From positions 521,001 through 585,000 of the forward strand of contig JANFNE010000017.1 of NCBI GenBank assembly GCA_024867545.1: a DNA stretch of 64,000 bases, written 5' to 3'. Under the pieces are notes generated by a model. That model was not told the origin of the DNA, did not search any database, and saw only the letters and a program-made list of their open reading frames with translations. How positions within the stretch are numbered: the first letter of the stretch is position 1; the number at the start of each line of letters is the position of its first letter. Origin of the DNA: Phytopythium helicoides (lineage: Eukaryota > Oomycota > Peronosporomycetes > Pythiales > Pythiaceae). The translations under genes were made by a program, and so were the position numbers. Positions 12,001 through 20,793 of this stretch are shown here, piece by piece.

Positions 12001-13066
12001 AGATCCATTTTTCCTCGGCCGAGGAGGTCACGAGGATGCCAGGCTTCGACGGACACCACGATACTTGCGACAGATTCTTGCTCGTCTGTTGGATTGTAAG
12101 TAGCGGGCTGTTGGATGCCTCTAGCTGGCGGATATCCCACACTTTAACTGGTTCTTGAGGGCTGTCGCTGAAGGTCGCGAGGATGTTTGGTCGGTGCTCG
12201 TCAAAGGCAACACCGAGCACAGCCTTGTTGTGAGCCACAACGCTGAGTGGGGTGGACTTGGTGCGGAGATCATAGATACGGAGCCACTTGAACCCCGTTC
12301 CAGTCGCAAGGCACGTCGGCTGAAGGGGGACCCACGAAAGCGCTAGGGTCGCCTCTGAGTTGGACAGCTCGTGCACCGGCTTGGTGCTGGCGCTGGCGAG
12401 CGCGCTTCCACTTCCTACGCCAACGCTCACCGCTCCCGATCCGACGACGCTGTTGCCTGTCGACATGACGCTCTTTCTTGACCCCATCGTGCTGTCCAGC
12501 GCACCTTCGCCGTCGCTTAGCACGTCCATCGTGGCGCCGTTGACGCCTCCGCCAGAAACACTCTGGTCGGTCCCTGAGCCGCTGGGGGCGCCTCCCGCGA
12601 CGCCCGAGACCGCATTGAGGTCCCACACGAGCGTGCAAAAGTCGCTGCGCACTTTTTCAAATCCCGCGGCGAGCTGGTTGGGCACGGCGCGGTTCCAGGC
12701 GACGGCATGGCAGGGGCGGCTGTACTTGGGCAGGAACTCGCGCGCCGACCTGGCGCGCGCATCGGCGAAGTCGCTGAGCACGACCTTTCCTGAGCCCGTA
12801 CCGGCGGCAATGAGCAGCGGCTTTGCCTCGAACGGGTACCACTCCATGCACTTGAGCTGCGCGACCTTGGAGTTGATCTTGACCACGCGGAACGAGCGCT
12901 TGCGCTGCGTCGTCAGCTCCTCCGCGGCGGCGGCAGACGAGGACGAAGATGACGACGAAGACGACGACGTCGAGATCTCGAACAGCCGCAGGTTGTCGGC
13001 GCCCACGGCGAACAGCGCCGCGTCGTGCGGCGACCACTCGACCACCGTGCGCTGCTTGCCGCTCAT
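9023..13066 (-). CDS. MIOS: GATOR2 complex subunit MIOS (WD40 plus zinc domains)
   Basis: MIOS (yeast Sea4, missing oocyte) is a GATOR2/SEACAT subunit that carries amino-acid signals to TORC1 at the lysosome or vacuole. Start ATG 13066 gives [15 protein letters not shown], aligning with the conserved MSG...W.PH start of animal MIOS, in 1347 aa and one exon; the frame stays open upstream to 13195. WD-type segments include [31 protein letters not shown] and [15 protein letters not shown]. An alpha-solenoid follows ([35 protein letters not shown]). The C-terminal zinc region has [29 protein letters not shown] and [20 protein letters not shown] with [10 protein letters not shown]. It is longer than human MIOS (about 875 aa) because of Ser/Gly/Gln-rich inserts, including a poly-Ser run near 12915-12980 and a C-terminal tail. 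Confidence 0.95.
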   Translation of the reverse strand: [1347 protein letters not shown]

Positions 13067-13588
13067 GGTGGTCGCGCCTGGCGCGATGATCCGCTTCTCC
13101 CTGTTCAAACATCCAACACAAAAAATGAAAGCACCTACTTTTCGAAATGGACGTGCGACAACAAAGTTGATACGGACACTACCATACAAAGACACAATGA
13201 ACTTGTGATATAGTCACCGTATTTTGAGAATACATTGATAACTCACCGTATTTTAAACACCAGCCAATCAGCGCACATTTTGGCGAATCAAAGCGCGACG
13301 GTGCACAGAAATGCGGTCCCTTTTCGAGCAACCTGATTTTCCTTACGACAGCTCTCCAGACACATCGTTGCAGGATGAGGGGGGCGTCGCGTTGCGCGCG
13401 CGTGTCATGTGCGTCGAGCGGGATCATTTGGCCGCTCACGAGCTGACGCTGCCGCTGACGTCGACTGGCGGCCGCCTCCGACGCTGCCTGGTCGTCGCGT
13501 GGCTCTCGTCGTGGCTGCGTCACTCTCCGCCACGCGCCCAGCGCCATTTTGACGCCCCCCGCGCCCCCAACCGACGCCTGTAGCGACC
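13067..13588. promoter_or_regulatory. Divergent MIOS / methyltransferase-hydroxylase promoter
   Basis: About 520 bp separate two divergent starts. A CCAAT box lies at 13264-13268 (CAGCCAATCAGCG). The half next to the plus-strand gene is GC-rich. I see no protein-like frame or TATA box. Confidence 0.5.
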
Positions 13589-15334
13589 ATGCGCGCCGCC
13601 GACCTGCCGAGCGTCAAGGCCTTTTACGACGGACTGTTCCACTCGCCCATCTACGCGGGCCACCACCGCGTGTGCTGCAACGTCGGCTACCACAGCGCGG
13701 GCCGCCGCGCGTCGGTCGAGGACCAAGAAGAAGAGGAAGCCGCCGCGAGCGAGTCCGAGCGCGCCTTCCGCGCGTCCTACGCGCACGACAAGTACCAGCT
13801 GCAGCTGTACAAGGAGCTGGTGGCGCTCGCGGGTGACGACCACGCGACGCTCAAGCGCAGGAAGAAGCTCTCGATATTGGACGTGGGCTGCGGCGCCGGC
13901 GGAGGGCTCTGCGAGCTCCAGTCGCTGTTCCCGCACGCCGAGATCGCCGGCCTCGACCTCTCCATCCAGGCGCTTGAGCGCAGCAAAGAGGCGTGGCACC
14001 GCTTCGCAGCCCATGTGCCCGAGTTCCGCGAAAAGAAGCTGCGGCTGTACCATCAGTCGTGCGAGATCATGCGTGGCGTGGCGTCGTGCTCGGTCGACAT
14101 CGTGGTTGCCGTCCAGAGCCTCCAGGAGGTCCGCGACCTCGACCAGGGCGTGAGCGAGATTGAGCGCGTGCTCAAACCCGGCGGACTACTTTTCATTGCA
14201 GACTTCATCCCGCCAGATGAGCAGGCAGATCATGTGCATCGCAGTCTACTGGGACCGATCGCCTCGGGCTCGCCGACGTCCAAGCACGCTGACGCCGCGC
14301 CAGCCTTCGAGGTTGTCCACGAGCAGCTGGCGTCTTTTGAGGCCGCGATGGGATGCAAGCTCGGCTCGGCCAAGACGGACGAGCTCATTCTTCGCTACAC
14401 ACCCGAGGAATTCCACGACGAGCTACGATCGTTCTTCTTTGTTGAGAATTCGCCGCTGTATGAAATGCTCGCTCGGGACCAGATGGGCTACCGGCTTGTA
14501 TGCCTTCAGAAGCTCAGAACAGAAGCTGACGCCGAGGCAGAGCACTGGAGCGACGAGCTCGAGGGGTCAGTGGACCAAGACGAGAGCGCCGATGAGAGCG
14601 AAGGCGAGATCTACGACGACGACATGCCCAACTACTACTCGTACCGCGACCTCTTCCCGCAGCTGCAGGTTCTCGAGGACAACTACCAGGTAATCCTCGA
14701 GGAGATGGTTGCGGTGCAGCAAGGAGCGTCCTGGCCGTTCTGGCCAGAAAAGCACTACCAAGAGGAAGATAGCGAGTGGCGCGTCTTCCCATTCTGCTAC
14801 ACGTTCCCTGCCTACGACGCATCCAAGACTGTGTGGGTACCTCCGACGTGCGAGCTGTGCCCGCGCACTGTCGAGATTCTGCGTGGTATCCCCGGCATTC
14901 GCACGGCGCTCTTCTCCAAGCTCGGACCGAACACGACGCTTACGGCTCACAGAGGCTGGGCGGACCTTTCCAACGATATTTTGCGGTGCCACTTGCCACT
15001 TATCGTGCCTCGGCTCAGCAATGGCGAGCAGTGCTGCGCAATGGTGGTCGGCGGCGAGTCGCTGTACCACGAGGAAGGACAGCTGTTCGTCTTTGATGAC
15101 TCGAAGCTGCACTACGCGTTCAATCACCACGACGAGAAGACGCGGATAGTGCTCATTGTGGACCTCTACCGTCCTGACGAGCTTCCTCGTGGCCGCGCGC
15201 GAGGTGGCCACTCGGATGAGCTCGACGAGTTCATTGACACGTTTGGCAAGCAGATGCTGACGGCATCGATGGGGAGTAAATGTCTGGTTTCCGCGATGGC
15301 AAGCCGTTCGTCGCATGAGAAAGTGAGGTGTTGA
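13589..15334 (+). CDS. SAM methyltransferase fused to Asp/Asn beta-hydroxylase
   Basis: A single-exon, 581-residue two-domain protein. Residues about 60-310 form a class I SAM methyltransferase: motif I ILDVGCGAGGG (97-106), acidic loop GLDLS (121-125), and VLKPGGLLFIADF after a post-I region. An acidic linker (about 318-346) leads to an aspartyl/asparaginyl beta-hydroxylase domain of the AspH type (PF05118-like): SWPFWPEKHY, the core AHRGW with candidate Fe ligand His454, FDDSKLHYAF with the second candidate His508, and a downstream RIVLIVDLYRPD whose Arg would bind 2-oxoglutarate. AspH enzymes use a two-His facial site, as seen here. No signal peptide or membrane span is present, so it is probably soluble, unlike vertebrate ASPH. 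The substrate of either half is unknown. Confidence 0.88.
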   Translation: MRAADLPSVKAFYDGLFHSPIYAGHHRVCCNVGYHSAGRRASVEDQEEEEAAASESERAFRASYAHDKYQLQLYKELVALAGDDHATLKRRKKLSILDVGCGAGGGLCELQSLFPHAEIAGLDLSIQALERSKEAWHRFAAHVPEFREKKLRLYHQSCEIMRGVASCSVDIVVAVQSLQEVRDLDQGVSEIERVLKPGGLLFIADFIPPDEQADHVHRSLLGPIASGSPTSKHADAAPAFEVVHEQLASFEAAMGCKLGSAKTDELILRYTPEEFHDELRSFFFVENSPLYEMLARDQMGYRLVCLQKLRTEADAEAEHWSDELEGSVDQDESADESEGEIYDDDMPNYYSYRDLFPQLQVLEDNYQVILEEMVAVQQGASWPFWPEKHYQEEDSEWRVFPFCYTFPAYDASKTVWVPPTCELCPRTVEILRGIPGIRTALFSKLGPNTTLTAHRGWADLSNDILRCHLPLIVPRLSNGEQCCAMVVGGESLYHEEGQLFVFDDSKLHYAFNHHDEKTRIVLIVDLYRPDELPRGRARGGHSDELDEFIDTFGKQMLTASMGSKCLVSAMASRSSHEKVRC

Positions 15335-15392
15335 TAAACTTCAGGGTGCATCGTTCCTTCTGTTTCACTCATCGACTCCATCGTGTTGCTGC

Positions 15393-16231
15393 TTACCCTT
15401 GCTTGATCTTAATGTTAAATAAACCTGCTCATGAAGGCAAGGTGTCGTCAGAACAATGCATGACAGTGAAACGCTCGTAGCACGCTTACATCCTGGGAGA
15501 GTGCGCACGTCGGGCACGTCGGCGTTGACGATCGCAGTGAGTCCAAGGTTGGCAAGTGCGCCGCGGATGAGGCCGCAGGGAAACACGAGGAAGAGCAGCG
15601 CCATTTCCTTGGTGTGCTGGTCGCTGTCGGACGAGATACCCGCGAGCCATCGGAAGCTAAAATCCTGCACCACAAACACGCCCTGTGCAGCCCCGGGAGC
15701 GGCGTGTCAGCAAGACAACAGCAAACAGCCAAGGCGAGGGAAGCACCCGCTCACCCGGTGGTTGGTCTGCAGCTTGTCGATCTGCTTCTTGAAGATGGCG
15801 ATCCAGAAATCCTTGCACACGAACTTGATCACGTCCAGCGGCTCGAGCATGCGCGGCCGATCCTTGGCCGAGCTTCAAGACACCATACAGCCCGCACCAT
15901 CAGTCCCCAACCCCTCCCTGCGCGCTCTCCACTCCTCCGCAACGCACCGCTCCGCAAAGCGATAGCCAACGTCGTATCCCATGCCCTCGAGCTTGCGCAT
16001 GAGCTCCTCGCGTCGGCTCTTGGCCATCTCCACGTCGCCCACGTCGGCGCTCGTCGGGCTCTCGACCGGCTGCAGCGGATACCGCTGGATCTACGGCGCT
16101 CCCAGACGTCAGCGACGGCTCCTTCGACCACCCAGCGCCTCCCCAACCCCATCAGCGCCAGCAAACCGCACCATGGAGCGCACGAGCTCCCCGTAGAGCT
16201 GCTGGAAGCAGCAGTCGGCCACGTCCTTCAT
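15393..16231 (-). CDS. TRAPPC6: TRAPP complex subunit TRAPPC6 (Trs33-like)
   Basis: A core subunit of the TRAPP tethering complex (Rab1/Ypt1 exchange factor, ER-Golgi traffic). It is split into five exons: 16172-16231, 15948-16090, 15755-15872, 15490-15682 and 15393-15424. Introns of 65-81 bp have donors GTGCGG, GTGCGT, GTGAGC and GTAAGC. Splicing keeps frame throughout and gives 181 aa, near the family length of about 160-180. Diagnostic stretches are LEGMGYDVGYRFAERSAKDR, LDVIKFVCKDFW, IFKKQIDKLQTNH and FPCGLIRGALANLG, matching human TRAPPC6A/B. Because the gene is fragmented, no single open frame reveals it. The start at 16231 (MKDVADCCFQQLYGEL) is likely but not certain. It is head-to-head with the PEX22-like gene, 132 bp apart. 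Confidence 0.9.
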
Positions 16232-16363
16232 GACTTCGGTGCGAGAAAGTGCCCAACAAATGCAAGGGCGGCTTGACCGGGTAGCCACCAAATGTCAACG
16301 CACGGGGCAAATACTTGTGCGCCCGGCCGCAGAAATCCAGTCTGGTCGCCTCAAGCACCCGCC

Positions 16364-17203
16364 ATGAGCGCCAAGAGCCCCGAGGTCGTGGACGGCATGC
16401 TGGACGAGAGCCTGCTGGGCGTGCTGCTCATCCTGCTCGTGGTGCTGCTCAGCACGGGCTACGTCTACATCCAGCAGCTGCAGGCGGGCGCCAACAACAA
16501 CAACAACAACAACGCGACCAACAACCGGCAGCGCGGCGCGGCGGCGCAGATCGTGGGCCGCGCGGCTCCTGGCGCGGGCGCGGCGCCCGTCAACGTCGTG
16601 GCCACCGCTGGGCTGACCGACCGACAGCTCAAGCTGCACTACGCGCTTCCCGTGCGCCACGGAGCGCGCACGATGACTGTCAGCGGAGACGCGCTGCTGG
16701 ACCGGTCGACCCCTGGGACGCTGGCGTGGGCCAGCGAGGGCGGTGCGGCGCTGCTGAAGGACCTCACGCGCATCGCAGACGTCTACGTGCTGTGCTCGCT
16801 GCCGTCTGGCGCGGACGAGGACGCTCGTAAGCTGGAGATGCAGCAGGTTCGCGCGTTTTTGGCAGAGAACGAAGAGCTCAAGGGCGCCGTCAAGCCGCAC
16901 AAGGTGCTCTTCTGCTCCACCAGCATCGGCGAGATCGCCTTCGTGCGCCAGCTGGAGCCACAGGTGCACATTGAAGGTATCTGGACGAATCTAGTGATTT
17001 CGAACGGGGATGGTTTGGTATCTAACTATTCGTTGTGGTGGTGGGTGATCGCAGTGGATGCTGGTGTCGTCCGCGAACTGGAGAAGCATGTGCCGCGCAT
17101 CATTCACGTCACAACCGGCGCAACTGTCACGCCCTCGGTACCGAATGTCATCCACGTGGCCGACAACATCGAGACATACTTTGCGCTGCTTGGCGCCAAG
17201 TAA
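16364..17203 (+). CDS. PEX22: PEX22-like peroxisomal membrane peroxin
   Basis: PEX22 anchors the ubiquitin-conjugating enzyme PEX4 on the peroxisome so that the import receptor PEX5 can be recycled. Start 16364 gives a short lumenal end, one membrane span at residues about 17-35 (LLGVLLILLVVLLSTGYVY), an Asn run, and then a Rossmann-like cytosolic domain. The stretch KVLFCSTSIGEIAFVRQLEP is very close to the diagnostic KVLFCST...SFVRQLEP block of plant PEX22. An intron is inferred at 16977-17054 (GTATCT...CGCAG, 78 bp); it has no stop and is a multiple of three, so unspliced reading would insert 26 residues. Spliced length is 253 aa. The C-terminus (NVIHVADNIETYFALLG) also fits. Family assignment rests on the block above and overall architecture. 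Confidence 0.75.
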   Translation: MSAKSPEVVDGMLDESLLGVLLILLVVLLSTGYVYIQQLQAGANNNNNNNATNNRQRGAAAQIVGRAAPGAGAAPVNVVATAGLTDRQLKLHYALPVRHGARTMTVSGDALLDRSTPGTLAWASEGGAALLKDLTRIADVYVLCSLPSGADEDARKLEMQQVRAFLAENEELKGAVKPHKVLFCSTSIGEIAFVRQLEPQVHIEGIWTNLVISNGDGLVSNYSLWWWVIAVDAGVVRELEKHVPRIIHVTTGATVTPSVPNVIHVADNIETYFALLGAK

Positions 17204-17293
17204 CTCTCGTCCACACCCTAGACCTTTGTGACGGACGACGTCTCAATTGATGTTTTACTCCGATTGCTTCTCCTTCGAGTTGATGCTCCTAAT

Positions 17294-19290
17294 CTATTTG
17301 TCTTCATGTGTTGCCTTAGTGCGCTTAATGCGTACAACACTGTCGATTCGGAAGAGCTGCTCGAGGGTGCTCAGCATCTGAAAAAGTAGCACGTCGATAC
17401 GTGCCCATGGATGAACCGGTCCCCAATCGCCTGGATCAGCTTGGATCAACTGCGGACACATGATCACCCCTGCACTTGTCTCCATTCGATGCTTTTGGTC
17501 TAGAAAGTAGAGAGGAAATGCATCGATTGATGATGCAACCCCAGTTGAGTTCGCCTCTGCAATTTGAGTTGCAAGCGCTCCAAGGACGACACGCCGACCT
17601 GCACGCTCAGCTTCTGCTTCGTTGCCAGTGCCAAGGCGAATATTCGTCTGTAGCTGCATGACGACTTCAAGTAATGCATCTGCAACAATGCGTCTTGCCA
17701 TTCTCTTGAAGTGAAACCTGTCATCCCAATGGTGATGGAGGGACAAGTTCCCCACGTTTTGCATTTCGCTTGCAGACTCTTTTCCTTTTAAGATTCTTGC
17801 AACAGCAAACTCAGCTGCCCCTGCTCCTTTACAGACTAACACAGATGTTGCTTTTCCGCTGTCGTTTGGCTTGAACAAACCGCGAAGCACACGAAGAGCT
17901 TTCACGATGCACTCAAAGTACTGTTTGTAGATGCCCTTGCTCGGTGCGTGCAGAAGCAGCTGTGGGACACCAACCTCGCATGCTGGTTCAATATCCCTTT
18001 TTGATCTCGATTTGACTTCCGATGCCTCGCAAACGCAGGCAAAGTCGATGCTGGAGTCGAAGCACGCCAACTCCAGCTCTGCACGAGCCAACATGCGTTT
18101 CGGGAGCGATCTTGTCAAATAAGGTTGCAATCGCCACAGTTCCACTCGCGATTCCTAGAGCAACAACTTCTTCAGGCTCGGCATATTGCACGCATGCGAT
18201 GTTGCTTCGAGTAAACATTGCGACCACATCATCTTGGATTGGCTCAGTGCAGATTATCAGCTGAACCTGGTGGACACAACGTAAAGTCTTGATAAAGCGA
18301 GCTATAAACTCTTGTGTTGAGTCCTTCACCGAAGTCCAAGCATCAAATTCCGTCCCCGATGCACTTGGTGCTACTGTCACGAGGTTCGAGCCAGCATGGA
18401 GTGATAAAGGGCATGTAATGCAAAGGAACCGAACTCTCCCTGTGCATTGCAAAATCGCATCATTGAATTGAAGCTGTTGCTGAGCTCCAACAACAGATTG
18501 CCGAAGGATGAAGTCACCCGGCGGCACCACGTACGAAGACCTTACGGACGAAGACATCATCCACATGACGGCATCCGACGCGCGTTTCAGGTAGAACTGC
18601 ACGTATTTGTAAAGGATATCTGAAGTAAGTGGCAGGCAGTCGTCGTAGTGGCAGCTAAACATCCATTGAATCACCAAGTTGGACAGGAAAAGCGCGACTT
18701 CCTGTCCAACCATTCCACTGAGCGATGAAGTAAGCACATTCGCGAGTTGAGAACGAAACTGGTCGGTAGCTTGGAGTCTTTGGCAAATGGTAATGGTGTC
18801 GTCATTGACTGGAGTGCCGGAAATACGCTCAACCTCGACGGGAATGCTCATTGCTAATTGAAAGCGGTCGCGATCGCCATCCATCTCCTCCTTCAGCGTC
18901 CATTTGAGCTCACCTAGCGCTCTCGAGAGCTGTCTGTACGCTGCACTCTTCCTGGAACTATCAGTAGCAGCCAACTCCCGCGATACAATCTTTGATGCAG
19001 CGTGCAGAAGTAAAACGAGCTCACTTGTGCCATCTCCGATCTCTCGATTCAGTCCTTCCACCGCAGAGAGCACAATTCTTGTAATGCCTCTCTTGCTAAC
19101 TTGCAGATCACCCTCGTCTTCCAGGCTATTCAACGATTCTTTCAACGCGGATAGCACAGCATGGCCACTACCCGTGATCAGCGGGGCGTCAGGGCGGTCG
19201 GAATAGCAGTGTCTGTGTGCCACATGGACCAAATCCTCGAGCGCATAAAGATCGAAGCTCGCTCAGCGCCGAGTCCAGCGCGACCTCCAT
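17294..19290 (-). CDS. Divergent chaperonin of the MKKS/BBS10 type, frame-broken
   Basis: A group II chaperonin-related protein. MKKS, BBS10 and BBS12 assist BBSome assembly for cilia. Chaperonin marks are an N-terminal ALSELRSLCARGFGPCGTQT (GPxG-like), the ATPase-type loop REIGDGTSELVLLLH, a mid-domain of CCT character, and a C-terminal LVCKGAGAAEFAVARIL. Start ATG 19290 follows an in-frame stop. Two frame breaks are seen: near 19190-19200 (CCGCCC run), and between about 18000 and 18120, where the frame of LFDKIAPETH must move to that of SSIDFACVCEAS. The joined protein would be about 650 residues. It is too divergent to be a canonical CCT subunit, and which BBS chaperonin it represents is not settled. 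Frame errors are likelier than decay because both flanks stay conserved. Confidence 0.6.
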
Positions 19291-19586
19291 GCTGATCAAA
19301 GAGTCGCTAATGGATACGCGATCTTTCTACCGACCAATGTGGGGATCTGACAGCAAAGGTAGTCGACTGCACCTGCCCTGGACAAACGATGAGCCCTGGC
19401 ACCAAAGCCGACATCGCGAGTACGTTGCTCGTCTTTTTATTGCTGCACTTTTATCGGCGCCGGCACGGCAGAACCCACACATACACAATCGAAAAAAAAA
19501 AAGTAGCTGATAAGCGGAAGACAAGTCGAGCTCACAGCTTCGAGTGGAGCGACTCGCCGCGCCTGCTATGGCCCTAGTGGCATGAC

Positions 19587-20296
19587 TTACTGGTCAGGCT
19601 TCTTGTGGTCGCCGACCTTGGACTTGATTGTCTCGATCGCCGCGCTGCCGCCGTGCTTGGCTTTCTCGTACCCCACGCTCGCGCTCGCACGAGCCTACCA
19701 CATACAAACAACAGTCTCTATTAGCTGCTTGCGGCAGCATCAGTCCTCCAAATCTCGAGCGCTGCACCTTCTCAAGAGCCTCCGAGGCGACAATGGAGGT
19801 GCGCTCGTATCCGGAGGAAGCAATGCTGGCCGACTTCTTGTAGGCCTCCGACTCCTTCAGCTTGCCGATCTGCTCCGAGCTGGCGTTGGCGGCGCGCTGC
19901 AGTCCGTCAGCCAGCGCCGTGCCCGCGCTCGAGTGCTTGGCCGTCTCGAGCGCCACGCTCGACTTTTCCTTCAGCAGCGAGAACGTCTGCCCCAGCACCC
20001 TGCGCTCCCCCGCGCCTCGTCAGCCCACCTCTCCCTCTCTACACAGCGCAGCAGAGATCGTCAACGCACTTGGTGGCGGTAGTGGCGCCGTTCTTGAGCT
20101 TGTCGACCGGCAGCACGTTGCCGATGGAGGACGAGCGCGTGCTCTTGGGCTCCACGTCCTCCTCGAGCGCCTGTGCCTCCTGCGCCTCCTGCGCCTGCGC
20201 CTGAGCGCCCTCCTCCTTCTTGTCGTTGAAGATCAGACTGTCCAGGTCGCGGTCCTGCGCCGCCTGCTCCTTGTGCTTGAGCGACACGTCGTCCAT
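19587..20296 (-). CDS. Small helical protein, possibly TPD52-like
   Basis: Three exons (20070-20296, 19768-19999, 19587-19694) separated by introns 20000-20069 (GTGCGT...CAG) and 19695-19767 (GTGCAG...TAG) give 188 aa in frame. The N-terminal part is charged with a Gln/Ala/Glu-rich run (EEGAQAQAQEAQEAQALEED). The rest is amphipathic helix with repeated Ala/Ser/Lys/Tyr patterns: LKESEAYKKSASIASSGYER and a C-terminal GYEKAKHGGSAAIETIKSKV. The spacing of AYKK...S and ...IKSKVG..KKP recalls tumour protein D52 (AYKKTSETLS ... LKSKVGGTKP), a coiled-coil vesicle-traffic adaptor. The similarity is short, so I offer this only as a possibility. There is no signal peptide or membrane span. Confidence 0.6.
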
Positions 20297-20401
20297 GGCT
20301 GCAGAGGCGACGAGGAGCTCGCTCGGGTCGACGCTTGGAAGATGCTGGTCTGCATGAGGGGGAAGAACTGCGAGAGAGAAGCGCGGAATGGGCGGGCGGT
20401 G

Positions 20402-20439
20402 ATTGGTCAAAAAGTAGCCGATATTTGTATTGGACCAAT
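20402..20439. promoter_or_regulatory. CCAAT-box cluster upstream of the small helical gene
   Basis: Within 38 bp are ATTGG (20402-20406), ATTGG (20429-20433) and CCAAT (20435-20439). They lie 106-143 bp upstream of the ATG at 20296, a usual place for NF-Y sites. Confidence 0.5.
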
Positions 20440-20793
20440 CAGGAGGACGGAGGCTGAACCCATCCTGGTCCGACAGACACGTCCCTGGCAGGGTGGACCA
20501 CGAGCGCGGCAAATGGATTGCATTGCAGATGCGATCACTTGGTGGTGATGAAGGAGAAACAGACGAGCCTGTGCTGTTGACTCGATCAGCATTGAGGTTC
20601 TCAGTTAGTCGCCATGAGAAAGTATTCGATGCGGTGGCTGAGATGGCGAGAAAGTGGGAGAATTGGGACATCGAAGAACGATGGCACATTGTTCGATACA
20701 AAATTAAACAGCAGGTAGTGGCGACGAACAAGGGATAGTAGCAATGGAGTCCTGTCACTGCAGTTGCTGACGTCCATAGCTGCGATAGTACCC

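Noticed and set aside
12360..13208. Long plus-strand open frame opposite the 5' part of MIOS
   Set aside because: It is the complement of a GC-rich, well-conserved coding exon; its Ser/Pro/Thr composition shows no domain. The opposite strand encodes a clear MIOS protein.
14567..15316. 249-codon minus-strand frame
   Set aside because: It overlaps the hydroxylase domain on the opposite strand and has no recognisable motif.
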